Part shown: positions 36,243 to 44,530 of the stretch, piece after piece | How positions within the stretch are numbered: position 1 is the first letter of the stretch | Layout of the letters: each line of letters begins with the position of its first letter | Source: Arcobacter roscoffensis | GTDB taxonomy: Bacteria; Campylobacterota; Campylobacteria; Campylobacterales; Arcobacteraceae | Direction: 5' to 3' | NCBI RefSeq assembly: GCF_024267655.1 | Contig: NZ_CP100595.1 | Location: forward strand, 1,488,001 to 1,552,000 | Length of the DNA: 64,000 nt | Made by a program: the position numbers and the translations under genes | Notes under the pieces: model-generated | The model's database searches: none | Seen by the model: only the letters and a program-made list of their open reading frames with translations | Told to the model about the DNA's origin: nothing

Positions 36243-36352
36243 TGCCAATTCCTTAATTTTTAAATTAAACTACTTTAACGCTTGTTAGGTTAAAAAAGCA
36301 TTAATATTTAAAGAAAAAGTAGTTTATAAAGAATATGATTATTAAAATAATA

Positions 36353-36381
36353 TTGACATTATAGAATAATTGTATTATAAT
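36353..36381 (+). promoter_or_regulatory. Consensus promoter of the TetR gene
   Basis: TTGACA (36353-36358), 17 bases, TATAAT (36376-36381). The expected start at about 36388 falls inside the operator that follows. Confidence 0.75.
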
Positions 36382-36385
36382 TTTA

Positions 36386-36401
36386 CCAAACAACCGTTTG
36401 G
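36386..36401. promoter_or_regulatory. TetR operator, copy 1
   Basis: CCAAACAACCGTTTGG, a six-base inverted repeat with a four-base centre, lying on the transcription start of the TetR gene. A near-identical copy precedes the HPP gene at 36987. Confidence 0.8.
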
Positions 36402-36409
36402 GAAAAATA

Positions 36410-36964
36410 ATGGCAACAAAAAAAACATCAAGAGAAGAGATTTTACAAAAAGCTATTGCACTCTTTAAAAAAAGAGGTTATTCAAATACTTCAATAGCAA
36501 ATATTGCCCAGCAATGTGGTTTAATAAAAGGTAGTCTTTATCATCACTTTAAAAGTAAAGATGAAATAGGTTTGGAATCATTAAAGTACATACATGAGTA
36601 TTTTGATAAAAATGTTTATAAAATCGCCTATGATGATACTTTAAATAGCAAAGATAAAATCAAACTATTTGTAAAAAAAGTTGATGATTATTTTTTAAAT
36701 AGTGAAGGAGGTTGTTTATTAGGTAATTTAGCTTTAGAAGTATCAAATGAAAATGAAGAGTTTAAAAAGCATATAAAAAAATATTTTTTAGCTTGGGAAG
36801 ATGCTTTGTTTAATATATTAAAAGATAAATATACCCATGAAGAAGCTAGAAGTCTAGCAAGAGAGTATGTTTCTTTAACACAAGGGGCTATAATGCTTAT
36901 GAATCTATATGAAGATAATAAAGACTATTTAAAAGTAGGTCAAAAAATCATTAATTTAATTTAA
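36410..36964 (+). CDS. TetR/AcrR family repressor
   Basis: 184 residues from ATG 36410 (a TTG four codons earlier is in the operator). The N-terminal helix-turn-helix is typical: SREEILQKAIALFKKRG, NTSIANIAQQCGLIKGSLYHHF. The C-terminal ligand domain includes EGGCLLGNLALE, as in AcrR-like repressors that sense electrophiles or organic compounds. Operator-like sites lie at its own promoter and before the next gene, so it probably represses itself and the HPP-PPOX genes. Confidence 0.92.
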   Translation: MATKKTSREEILQKAIALFKKRGYSNTSIANIAQQCGLIKGSLYHHFKSKDEIGLESLKYIHEYFDKNVYKIAYDDTLNSKDKIKLFVKKVDDYFLNSEGGCLLGNLALEVSNENEEFKKHIKKYFLAWEDALFNILKDKYTHEEARSLAREYVSLTQGAIMLMNLYEDNKDYLKVGQKIINLI

Positions 36965-36986
36965 TGATTTTTTTTAACTAATTTAA

Positions 36987-37002
36987 TCAAACAATCGTTT
37001 GG
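36987..37002. promoter_or_regulatory. TetR operator, copy 2
   Basis: TCAAACAATCGTTTGG, differing from copy 1 only at two of 16 positions. It lies 17 bases before the HPP start codon and 22 bases after the TetR stop. Confidence 0.78.
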
Positions 37003-37018
37003 TTGTATGGGAGAAAAA

Positions 37019-37525
37019 ATGAATTATATAAAAAAATTTAAAGGACAGGGAGTAGCTCTTCCTGATAGTACACATGTAAAAGAGGTTTTATTTGCATTTA
37101 TAGGTGGCTTTATAGCAATTAGTATTATAGGTTATATGACAAAAAGTTTTGATAATTTATTGGTATTAGGATCTTTTGGAGCCTCATGTGTACTTATTTT
37201 TGCTTATGATAAAAGCCCTTTTTCTCAGCCAAGAAATGTAATTTTTGGCCATTTAATAGCTACATTTATAGGTCTGTTTTTCTTTCACTTTATATCACAA
37301 GAGTGGTGGAGTATGGCCTTGGCTTTAGCTACTGCAATTTCTGCAATGATATTAACAAAAACTGTTCATCCACCAGCTGGTTCAAATCCTCTAATTGTTT
37401 TTTTATTAGCGGCAAATTGGGATTACTTAATATTTCCAACATTAATTGGCTCTATAATCTTAGTTGTAACAGCATTGTTTTATATAAATTTACATAAAAA
37501 CAGAAATTATCCACAGTATTGGTAG
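37019..37525 (+). CDS. HPP family membrane protein
   Basis: 168 residues from ATG 37019, which has GGGAG at proper distance. Four transmembrane helices and the family motif HPPAGSNP (in TVHPPAGSN). HPP proteins have been described as nitrite/nitrate-related transporters in chloroplasts and cyanobacteria; here the function is open. Controlled by the upstream TetR by operator position, and followed after six bases by a PPOX-type flavoprotein gene. Confidence 0.88.
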   Translation: MNYIKKFKGQGVALPDSTHVKEVLFAFIGGFIAISIIGYMTKSFDNLLVLGSFGASCVLIFAYDKSPFSQPRNVIFGHLIATFIGLFFFHFISQEWWSMALALATAISAMILTKTVHPPAGSNPLIVFLLAANWDYLIFPTLIGSIILVVTALFYINLHKNRNYPQYW

Positions 37526-37531
37526 GAAAAG

Positions 37532-38053
37532 ATGAGTATATTTACAAAAGAACATAATGATTTAAGAGAAAAACATAATACTAAAAATAAGTTTGAATAC
37601 TATTTTGACAATATAGTAAAAGATGAAATTGATGAGTCTTTAGCTAATTATTTGGAATCTTTAGAGTATTTCTTTTTTGCAACATCAAATATAAATGGAA
37701 ATACAAATGTAAACTTTAAAGGGAAAAAGTCTAAATATTTAATAAAAGTACTCGATGAAAAAACATTTATTTTTCCTGATTATTTTGGAAATGGAATATT
37801 TCATGGTGCAGGAGATATTTTAAGTAATCCAAATGTTGGACTATTATGTATTGATTTTTCAAATGATAAAAGAGTCAAAATATCAGGAACAGCAGAAATA
37901 ATAGATAATAAAAAAGAACTTTTAAAATATATGGATTTGTTTGATTCTTATGATATTCAAAGAGTTATTGAAATAAGAGTAAACTATATAATACCTAATT
38001 GCTCGAATAATTTAAGTATAGTAAGAGAAAGTATTTTGAAAGATTGTAACTAG
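37532..38053 (+). CDS. Pyridoxamine 5'-phosphate oxidase-like flavoprotein
   Basis: 173 residues. Split-barrel FMN-binding fold of the PPOX group: FFFATSNINGNTNVNFKG (first strands), IFPDYFGNGIFHGAGDILSNPNVGLLCIDF (given here by its ends IFPDYFGNG and NVGLLCIDF) and RVKISGTAEI. Similar proteins reduce or protect against small electrophiles. Its stop codon lies inside the left arm of the terminator at 38048. Confidence 0.86.
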   Translation: MSIFTKEHNDLREKHNTKNKFEYYFDNIVKDEIDESLANYLESLEYFFFATSNINGNTNVNFKGKKSKYLIKVLDEKTFIFPDYFGNGIFHGAGDILSNPNVGLLCIDFSNDKRVKISGTAEIIDNKKELLKYMDLFDSYDIQRVIEIRVNYIIPNCSNNLSIVRESILKDCN

Positions 38054-38075
38054 TAGAAATTCTACTAGTTATTTT
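38048..38075. terminator. Bidirectional hairpin terminator
   Basis: AACTAGTAG, AAATT, CTACTAGTT. Nine-base stem between two convergent genes, followed by ATTTTA. Confidence 0.65.
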
Positions 38076-38797
38076 ACTTCTATTCCGTAAGACTGAAGCA
38101 TTTGAACCCAGTTTACTTTGTTTCCATCTTTATCAAAAACAGCTGGTGTTCCTTGAACTCCTAGTTCTTGTCCTATTGCGATTTGTTTATCAAGTTTAGC
38201 TTCTAAACTTTTAAGCTTTTTTGCATCAATTTTTCTATTTTTAAAGGCAGGTGTATCTTTTGTAGTGTTTACCATAGCATTAACTTTATCTTTATATGAG
38301 TCTTGACTCATAACATAAAGAGAAATATCTCTAGCGTTAGCATGGAAATCTAAAGGAAAATAAAATACATTTATTTTTACTTTATCTTCTACTTGAGCTA
38401 AGTATGACTCAAACTTTTTACAATAAGGACACTCTGGATCTGTAAATAAATAGTATTCATCATTTCCTTTTCCAAAAGTAAAGGCTTGGTTTCCTTTTGC
38501 TATTGATAAGTCAGCTGGAACTGATAGTTTTGCACCAGTTTTAGTATCCATAACATCACCTGCAATTAAGTATTTTTTGTCTTTAGTTAAATAAATCTCA
38601 TCAATCTTACCTCTAACATTTACTTTTAAAAGGTATAAGCTTTCTGTGTCATAAGCTTTATTAACTTTAATATTTACACCTTTAAAAAGATCTAAGTTTT
38701 CAATTTTTTTGATTTCATCTTTATTAAGTTCTGTTGCTGCATTTAGTCCTGTTGTTAAGGCTAATGCTAATAGTAAGTTTCTTGCTGTTTTTATCAT
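38069..38797 (-). CDS. DsbC-like periplasmic disulfide isomerase
   Basis: 242 residues, signal peptide about 1-21. Thioredoxin-like fold with active site CPYC at C123-C126 (TDPECPYCKKF) and the cis-Pro in GVQGTPAVFD. An N-terminal dimerisation part (about 22-85) resembles DsbC/DsbG. Acts on mis-bonded disulfides or as a reductase in the periplasm. Monocistronic; convergent with the PPOX gene. Confidence 0.9.
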   Translation of the reverse strand: MIKTARNLLLALALTTGLNAATELNKDEIKKIENLDLFKGVNIKVNKAYDTESLYLLKVNVRGKIDEIYLTKDKKYLIAGDVMDTKTGAKLSVPADLSIAKGNQAFTFGKGNDEYYLFTDPECPYCKKFESYLAQVEDKVKINVFYFPLDFHANARDISLYVMSQDSYKDKVNAMVNTTKDTPAFKNRKIDAKKLKSLEAKLDKQIAIGQELGVQGTPAVFDKDGNKVNWVQMLQSYGIEVK

Positions 38798-38912
38798 ATA
38801 TTTTATCCTATAAAAAAATTTACCAAATCATACAATGTTTATGTTTAGTATTTATAAAAACAATAGTATAAAATATGAAATTTTTTTATATTTAAGTAAA
38901 ACTTATAATTTA

Positions 38913-39809
38913 TTATATAAGTATACTTATAATATATGTAGTTAAAAATGAGAAGATTATTCCATATCCAACTATAGCAGTACTAAGTCTTGGTGCAAGT
39001 CCCGCCATAGAAGCTATAGCTCCTGCTGTTATCATTGGAGCCATTCCTGCTTCAAAAATTGAAGTTTTTCCTGCAAGATTATACCAATCAAATAAAATAC
39101 AAATTCCATAAGCTATAAGTGGTGCTAAAATAAGTTTTATTAAAAGAGCAATACTTAAAGGTTGTAAATCATCTTTTGGTAGTTTAAATTGAAGTTGTAA
39201 ACCAACAGCGACAAGTGCAACTGGCACTAAGGTATTTGCAAATTTAGTTAAAACTTCTGTAATTAGAGGATTAAACTCTTGACCAAGTAGGGCAAGGGCA
39301 AACATTAAAGCAATAAATGAGGGAAATGTAACTATTTTCTTGACTATAACTTTTGGATGGATATTTCCACTTGAACTATAATAAGCAGTCACAAAAGTAC
39401 CATAGGCAGCTAAGGCTAAAAAAGTACCTAGTTGGTCATATATAAGAACATAAGGTAAAGATTCTGAGCCTAAATATAACTCTATAATTGGAATACCCAT
39501 AATAGAACTATTAGTTAAAATTGCTACTAAAAGTAAACTTCCAGTAACTTCTCTTGACCATGATAAAACTTTTGAAAAAAATAGAACAATAATTGCAGAT
39601 ATTCCCATAACAAGCCATGCAATAATAGTAGGGATTAAAACATCAAATGAAAATGTAAGTTTGGGAACTTGCAAAAGAATTATTGCAGGTAAGGGAATGT
39701 AAATAATGTATTTATTTAAAATATTAGAGGTTTCTTGTGGAAATATTTTAAACCTTTGTAAAACATATCCAACAAGAATTGCTATTGCTATTAAAGCAAA
39801 GTTTGCCAT
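38913..39809 (-). CDS. AEC family transporter
   Basis: 298 residues, ten transmembrane helices. Auxin efflux carrier family: typical pairs LPAIILLQVP and LTNSSIMGIPIIELYLG, and the end GAIASMAGLAPRLSTAIVGYG. Bacterial members carry malate, auxin-like acids or unknown acids. Its ATG is coupled to the HxlR stop (one-base overlap). Confidence 0.88.
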   Translation of the reverse strand: MANFALIAIAILVGYVLQRFKIFPQETSNILNKYIIYIPLPAIILLQVPKLTFSFDVLIPTIIAWLVMGISAIIVLFFSKVLSWSREVTGSLLLVAILTNSSIMGIPIIELYLGSESLPYVLIYDQLGTFLALAAYGTFVTAYYSSSGNIHPKVIVKKIVTFPSFIALMFALALLGQEFNPLITEVLTKFANTLVPVALVAVGLQLQFKLPKDDLQPLSIALLIKLILAPLIAYGICILFDWYNLAGKTSIFEAGMAPMITAGAIASMAGLAPRLSTAIVGYGIIFSFLTTYIISILI

Positions 39810-40201
39810 TATTTCTTAAAGCCAATTTTTTGTGAAATAGCTACTTCGCAACAAGCACCATCTTCTGTAATCTCTCCATGTTCTTGGGCATAAGATATTC
39901 CCCATTCGTACATCTCTTTTAGTACAGGTCTTAACCTTTTCCCTGCATCAGTTAAAGAATATACAACTTTTGGAGGCACTTCTGGAAAAACTTCTCTATT
40001 TATTATATTTTTTTCTTCTAATTCTTTTAGCTTTACAGTTAGAGTTTTCTGTGTTATTTCAGGAATACTCTCATGCAGGTCTTTAAATCTCTTGTCTTTT
40101 TCTAATAAGTGCCAGATAATAGATAGTTTCCATCTATCATTAAAAATATCTAAAGTTACTGCAACTGAACACTTATATTCTTTATCATTTACTATATACA
40201 T
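39809..40201 (-). CDS. HxlR family (MarR/DUF24) regulator
   Basis: 130 residues. The winged helix has TLDIFNDRWKLSIIWHLLEKDKRFKDL and KTLTVKLKELEE. The near-N-terminal Cys11 (YKCSVAV) is at the position of the redox-active Cys of YodB, CatR and HypR in Bacillus; a second Cys pair occurs near the C-terminus (GACCEVA). Such proteins sense quinones, aldehydes or disulfide stress. Divergent from a nitroreductase gene across an operator that also occurs before the second nitroreductase. Confidence 0.9.
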   Translation of the reverse strand: MYIVNDKEYKCSVAVTLDIFNDRWKLSIIWHLLEKDKRFKDLHESIPEITQKTLTVKLKELEEKNIINREVFPEVPPKVVYSLTDAGKRLRPVLKEMYEWGISYAQEHGEITEDGACCEVAISQKIGFKK

Positions 40202-40255
40202 AATTAAAAATCCTTTTTCTAAAGATTATTATATCATAAATATATTTAATTCCAT

Positions 40256-40305
40256 TACTTACCTAAAGTAAAGTAAGAAACATTTAAGTTTGTTAAGTCT
40301 ATAAT
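40256..40305 (+). promoter_or_regulatory. HxlR operator and promoter, copy 1
   Basis: CTTACCTAAAGTAAAGTAAG (40258-40277, extended two bases to 40256) contains TACTT, ten bases, AAGTA. TATAAT follows at 40300-40305. The same 22 bases and the same 22-base distance to TATAAT occur at 44459-44508. Confidence 0.8.
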
Positions 40306-40335
40306 TTTCAGTAACAAAAGATTTTAGGAGTTATT

Positions 40336-40995
40336 ATGAAAAAAAGTTTTTTAGATGCAATGAAGTTTAGACATGCTTGTAAAGTATTTGATGAAAATAA
40401 AAAAATATCAGCAGAAGATTTTGATTATATATTAGAAACTGGAAGATTAAGTCCAAGTTCATTTGGTTTTGAGCCATGGCAGTTTTTAGTAGTTCAAAAT
40501 GAAAACTTAAGAGAAAAATTAAAAGAGTTTACATGGGGAGGGCAAGGACAGTTACCTACTTGTAGTCATTATGTAATTATCCTTTCTAGAAAAAAAGGCT
40601 CAATGGTTTATAACAGCAAATATATTACACATATGATGAAAGATATTCAAAAGTTACCTGAAGAGATTGTTGAATTAAAAGGTGGCTTTTACGAGAACTT
40701 CCAAAAAACAGATTTTAGCTTAATAGATGATGATAGAGCAATGTTTGATTGGGCAACTAAACAAACATACATCGCCTTAGGAAATATGATGACAGGTGCA
40801 GCTTATATTGGTGTTGATTCATGTCCTATTGAAGGTTTTGATATGGAAAAAATGACAAACTTTTTAGAAGAGGATTTAAATATAGATACAGAAGAGTTTG
40901 GCGTATCTTGTATGCTTGCTTTTGGATATAGAAAAGAAGATCCAAGAGGGAAAACTAGACAAGATATTAATGATATTGCAAAATGGTATAAGTAA
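40336..40995 (+). CDS. Nitroreductase family protein 1
   Basis: 219 residues. FMN-dependent NAD(P)H oxidoreductase of the nitroreductase group: FRHACKVFDENKKIS, LSPSSFGFEPWQFLVV, AYIGVDSCPIEGF. Similar to 44531 over its length and thus a paralogue. Such enzymes reduce quinones and nitro compounds. First gene of a run of six flavin/metabolic genes after the operator. Confidence 0.92.
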   Translation: MKKSFLDAMKFRHACKVFDENKKISAEDFDYILETGRLSPSSFGFEPWQFLVVQNENLREKLKEFTWGGQGQLPTCSHYVIILSRKKGSMVYNSKYITHMMKDIQKLPEEIVELKGGFYENFQKTDFSLIDDDRAMFDWATKQTYIALGNMMTGAAYIGVDSCPIEGFDMEKMTNFLEEDLNIDTEEFGVSCMLAFGYRKEDPRGKTRQDINDIAKWYK

Positions 40996-41003
40996 GGAAA
41001 ATT

Positions 41004-41438
41004 ATGTGTAATACAAAACAAAATAGTAAAGATTTAGCGTACGCATTGTTAAGGTTAGCAATGGGTGTAAATATGTTTGTTCATGGTTTGGTAAGACTTC
41101 CAAAACTTGAAGCTTTTAACACTTGGATGCTAGGGTATTTTCAGGACACTTTTTTACCAGAGTTTTTAGTGAATATCATGTCTTATACAATTCCTTTTGT
41201 TGAATTAGCAGTTGGGGTTTTACTTATTTTAGGTTTATTTACAAGACAAGCATTATTAGCAGGTGCTTTACTTATGGTGGTTCTATTATTTGGAGCTTGT
41301 TTAAAAGAAAATTGGGAATGGGCTGCATTTCAAATGATTTATGCAATTTTCTTCTTTATGCTTTCATACTTTATTGAATTAAATAAAGTTTCAATTGATA
41401 AGTTAAGAGGAAAATGTGATTGTGAGGAGAATAAATAA
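41004..41438 (+). CDS. DoxX family membrane protein
   Basis: 144 residues, four transmembrane helices. The GVNMFVHGLVRLPKL and ELAVGVLLILGLFTRQ motifs are DoxX-like. DoxX proteins occur in quinone- or thiol-related redox modules. Coupled to the next gene by a one-base overlap. Confidence 0.88.
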   Translation: MCNTKQNSKDLAYALLRLAMGVNMFVHGLVRLPKLEAFNTWMLGYFQDTFLPEFLVNIMSYTIPFVELAVGVLLILGLFTRQALLAGALLMVVLLFGACLKENWEWAAFQMIYAIFFFMLSYFIELNKVSIDKLRGKCDCEENK

Positions 41439-42427
41439 TGAAAAAGATTTTAATATCGTCGTTTTTAGTTGTTTCAGCATTAGTTGCGAACAAGGTAGAA
41501 GTTGTAAAAACTGTTGCGGTTTTTGATGAAAGACCTGCAAATTTAACTGTATCAAATGAAGGTAGAATGTTTGTATCGATTCATCCATTGATTAATCCAA
41601 CTACTAAATTAATCGAATTAACTGCAATAGGAAGTAAAAACATATATCCAAATAAAGAGTATTCATTTGGAAAAGACTCAACTATTGGTGCAACTATTGC
41701 TGTAAAAGCTGATAGTAATGGTAATCTTTGGGTATTAGATTTAGGAAAGAAACAGTTCGTAGTATGGGATATTGAAAAAAACAGATTAAAAAATACTATA
41801 AAAATTCCTTCAAATGTTCTTACAAAAGCTAGTTTCTTACAAGATTTTGTTTTAGATGAAAAAAGAAACAGAGCAATTATTGCAGATATGACACAAGGTG
41901 ATTTAAAAAGTAAACCAGAACCTGCTTTTATTGTAGTTGATACAAAAACAGGTCTTTCAAAAAGATTTGCTCAAAGTCATAAGTCAATGATGCCTGATTT
42001 TGAAGGTGGATTTGCTTTAAATCCAATAGCAATTGATCCAGGGTTTAATTGGGTTTATTATGGTGCAATTCATGGTAAAAAAGTATATAGAGTTCCTGCA
42101 AGCAGTTTTGATAGTGAAGAAAATGTAATAAAAAATATCAAAGAGTATGGGCCAAAATCATATAGTGATGGAATTGCAGCTGATAAAAATCAGAATGTTT
42201 ATATTACTGATATTGAAAAACAAGCTATTGGGGTATCAAATAAAAATGGGTATAAAATAATTGCTAAATTACCACAAAATCAAACATGGCCTGATGGTTT
42301 AGCTGTTGCAAATGATGGATATGTTTATGGAACGGTTAACCAACTTGATAAAACAGCAGCTTTAAATAATGGAAAAGAAGAGGGTGTTCCTCCATATCTA
42401 ATAGTTAAAACTAAACTGGAAAAATAA
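41438..42427 (+). CDS. Exported major royal jelly/L-dopachrome tautomerase-like protein
   Basis: 329 residues with signal peptide (about 1-16). Six-bladed beta-propeller of the MRJP/SMP-30-like group: VFDERPANLTVSNEGRMFVSIH near the start, WVLDLGKKQFVVWD, and the end TWPDGLAVANDGYVYGTVNQ. These proteins are likely lactonases or small-molecule binders in the periplasm. Stop overlaps the start of the ABM gene by one base. Confidence 0.85.
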   Translation: MKKILISSFLVVSALVANKVEVVKTVAVFDERPANLTVSNEGRMFVSIHPLINPTTKLIELTAIGSKNIYPNKEYSFGKDSTIGATIAVKADSNGNLWVLDLGKKQFVVWDIEKNRLKNTIKIPSNVLTKASFLQDFVLDEKRNRAIIADMTQGDLKSKPEPAFIVVDTKTGLSKRFAQSHKSMMPDFEGGFALNPIAIDPGFNWVYYGAIHGKKVYRVPASSFDSEENVIKNIKEYGPKSYSDGIAADKNQNVYITDIEKQAIGVSNKNGYKIIAKLPQNQTWPDGLAVANDGYVYGTVNQLDKTAALNNGKEEGVPPYLIVKTKLEK

Positions 42428-42735
42428 TGGAAAAGATTGTAGTTCTTGCAAAATTAAGAATCAAAAAGAAATTTGCTAATGAAGTTTATAATGAATTAAT
42501 AAGTTTACATAATAATACTAAAAAGTTTGACGAGGGTTGTATTCAGTATGATTTACATAAAAACCCAGATGAAGAAAATTCATTTGTTTTTGTGGAAACA
42601 TGGGAGTCTTTAACTGCTTTGACTAAACATGAAAAAAAAGAGCATTTTGTTTCATTTATTGAAAGTGTAGAAGGCAAACTTGAGAGTTTAGATATTTCTA
42701 AACTAATTAAGATAGATATTAAAAATAAGGATTAA
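42427..42735 (+). CDS. Antibiotic biosynthesis monooxygenase (ABM) domain protein
   Basis: 102 residues, a single ferredoxin-like ABM domain (YgiN-like). FVETWESLTALTKHEKKEHF is the family motif. YgiN is a quinol monooxygenase; a role in quinone turnover would fit the cluster. Start overlaps the preceding stop. Confidence 0.9.
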   Translation: MEKIVVLAKLRIKKKFANEVYNELISLHNNTKKFDEGCIQYDLHKNPDEENSFVFVETWESLTALTKHEKKEHFVSFIESVEGKLESLDISKLIKIDIKNKD

Positions 42736-42738
42736 GTT

Positions 42739-43839
42739 ATGAAAAATATATTTGAATCATATGATATGAAAGATATTCATGTAAAAAATAGAGTTTTAAT
42801 GGCACCAATGACAAGATCGAGAACTATAACAGGTGAAGTTCCAACTTCAATGAATGCTGAATATTATGCACAAAGAGCAAGTGCTGGTATTATTGTGGCT
42901 GAGGCTACACAAGTATCTAAACAAGGTCAAGGTTACGCAGATACACCTGGTATTTATACAAAAGAACAAATTGAAGGTTGGAAAAAAGTTACAAAAGCTG
43001 TACATGATGAAGGTGGAAAGATAATATTACAACTTTGGCATGTTGGAAGAGTATCAAGCTCAAAAGTAAATGGACTACAGCCAATTGCACCATCAGCACT
43101 TATTGCAAAAGATACACCTGTTTATGTATTTGATACATCTGAAAGTAAAGATGCAACAATGATTCCAGTTGAGCAACCAAGAGAAATGACTAAGGAAGAT
43201 ATATCTCAGGCTATTCAAGAATTTGTAATAGGTGCAAAAAATGCAATTGAAGCAGGTTTTGATGGTGTTGAAATCCATGGAGCAAATGGATATTTAATTG
43301 ACCAATTCTTAAGAAGTAATTCAAATATTAGAGAAGATAATTACGGTGGAAGTAAAGAAAATAGAATAAACTTTTTACTTGAAGTAACTAAAGCTGTGAT
43401 AGCAGAAATAGGTGCAGAAAAAACTGGTGTGAGATTATCTCCATTTATTAAGTTTAAAGATATGGATGATCCTGAAATGCTAGATACTTTTATGATAGCT
43501 GCAAAAGAACTAAATAAACTAGACATTTTATATATTCATTTATGTGAAGCAGATTGGGATGATGCTCCTGAAATCCCACAAAGTTTCAGAGAAGAATTAA
43601 GAAGAAACTTTAAAAACACAATAATTGCAACTGGTGGTTATACATTAGAAAGAGCTAATGATGTAATAAGAAAAGATTTAGTTGATTTAGTTGGTTTTGG
43701 GAGATATTTTATTCCAAATCCTGATTTAGTTAGTAGACTAGAAAATAGTTATCCCTTAGCTGAAATAAAAGATTCTCATACTCTTTTTGGTGGTAGAGAT
43801 GAGTTTGGATATAGTGATTACCCGAATTATAATGCATAA
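42739..43839 (+). CDS. Old yellow enzyme-type alkene reductase
   Basis: 366 residues, NemA-like TIM barrel. Signatures: VLMAPMTRSRTITGEVPT (FMN), LWHVGRVSS, GFDGVEIHGANGYLIDQFL (catalytic HxxN) and ATGGYTLERA. Reduces alpha,beta-unsaturated carbonyls such as quinones, N-ethylmaleimide and nitrate esters. In E. coli, nemA is under the electrophile regulator NemR; here the candidate regulator is HxlR. Confidence 0.94.
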   Translation: MKNIFESYDMKDIHVKNRVLMAPMTRSRTITGEVPTSMNAEYYAQRASAGIIVAEATQVSKQGQGYADTPGIYTKEQIEGWKKVTKAVHDEGGKIILQLWHVGRVSSSKVNGLQPIAPSALIAKDTPVYVFDTSESKDATMIPVEQPREMTKEDISQAIQEFVIGAKNAIEAGFDGVEIHGANGYLIDQFLRSNSNIREDNYGGSKENRINFLLEVTKAVIAEIGAEKTGVRLSPFIKFKDMDDPEMLDTFMIAAKELNKLDILYIHLCEADWDDAPEIPQSFREELRRNFKNTIIATGGYTLERANDVIRKDLVDLVGFGRYFIPNPDLVSRLENSYPLAEIKDSHTLFGGRDEFGYSDYPNYNA

Positions 43840-43896
43840 TAGCTAAGTATCAATTATTATTGTTCATATAAAAATGGATGATGAAAGGAACTATTT

Positions 43897-44457
43897 ATGA
43901 AAAAGGTATATTTTAAAGTAATTAGTATTTTTCCTATAGCAATTTCAGTTGGTTTTATGACTTTTATTACCGCTTGGTTTTGTTTATATATGGGATGGAC
44001 AGTTTGGCTTTCATTTTTAAGTTGGGCTTTATATTTTCTTCATGGAGGTACAGCACAAAAAGGTTTAAGTGCTTTTGTATCTTTTCTTTATGGGATAATT
44101 TTAGCTCAGTTCGCAATATGGTATATAGAGTTTTTATTCAGTATTACACAGCAAGAAGCTTGGTGGAATGACTATATTATTCCTTCATCCGTTTTTATAG
44201 TTGCTGCTATAATAACTTTAACAATGAGAATAAATGAAAGCTGGGCTTCATTTATTCCTGCTGTATATATAGGAACAGTTTTTAGATTTGCATTTATTGA
44301 TTTATCACTTGCAAACGAAAATATAAATAAAATTGTTCCTGATTTAGTATTCCCAATATTATTTGGGCTTGTTATTGGTTGGTGTACAGTAACACTATTG
44401 GTTTTTCTTGATAAAGTTGGACTTTCACAATGGCATAGAAGATGGGAAGTTGAATAA
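43897..44457 (+). CDS. DUF1097 membrane protein
   Basis: 186 residues, five or six transmembrane helices, ending in a basic tail (SQWHRRWEVE). DUF1097 proteins (E. coli YcdZ type) are of unknown function. It follows the alkene reductase gene after 57 bases, with its own GAAAGGA ribosome site, and precedes the second HxlR operator. Confidence 0.8.
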   Translation: MKKVYFKVISIFPIAISVGFMTFITAWFCLYMGWTVWLSFLSWALYFLHGGTAQKGLSAFVSFLYGIILAQFAIWYIEFLFSITQQEAWWNDYIIPSSVFIVAAIITLTMRINESWASFIPAVYIGTVFRFAFIDLSLANENINKIVPDLVFPILFGLVIGWCTVTLLVFLDKVGLSQWHRRWEVE

Positions 44458-44458
44458 A

Positions 44459-44508
44459 TACTTACCTAAAGTAAAGTAAGTGAAATTTAAGTTGAGTAGT
44501 TTTATAAT
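44459..44508 (+). promoter_or_regulatory. HxlR operator and promoter, copy 2
   Basis: CTTACCTAAAGTAAAGTAAG (44461-44480), with TATAAT at 44503-44508. Same sequence and spacing as copy 1. The flanking ATTTAAGTT is also shared, which shows that the whole promoter was duplicated with the nitroreductase gene. Confidence 0.8.
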
Positions 44509-44530
44509 TATTGAAAAATTTGGAGATAAT

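Noticed and set aside
38916-38931. Palindrome TATAAGTATACTTATA as operator
   Set aside because: It lies in the last codons of the AEC transporter gene and is expected from AT-rich coding sequence; no promoter is near.
44480-44530. Upstream start of the second nitroreductase
   Set aside because: The added residues would be coded by the operator and promoter; GGAG before 44531 and similarity to the paralogue fix the start.
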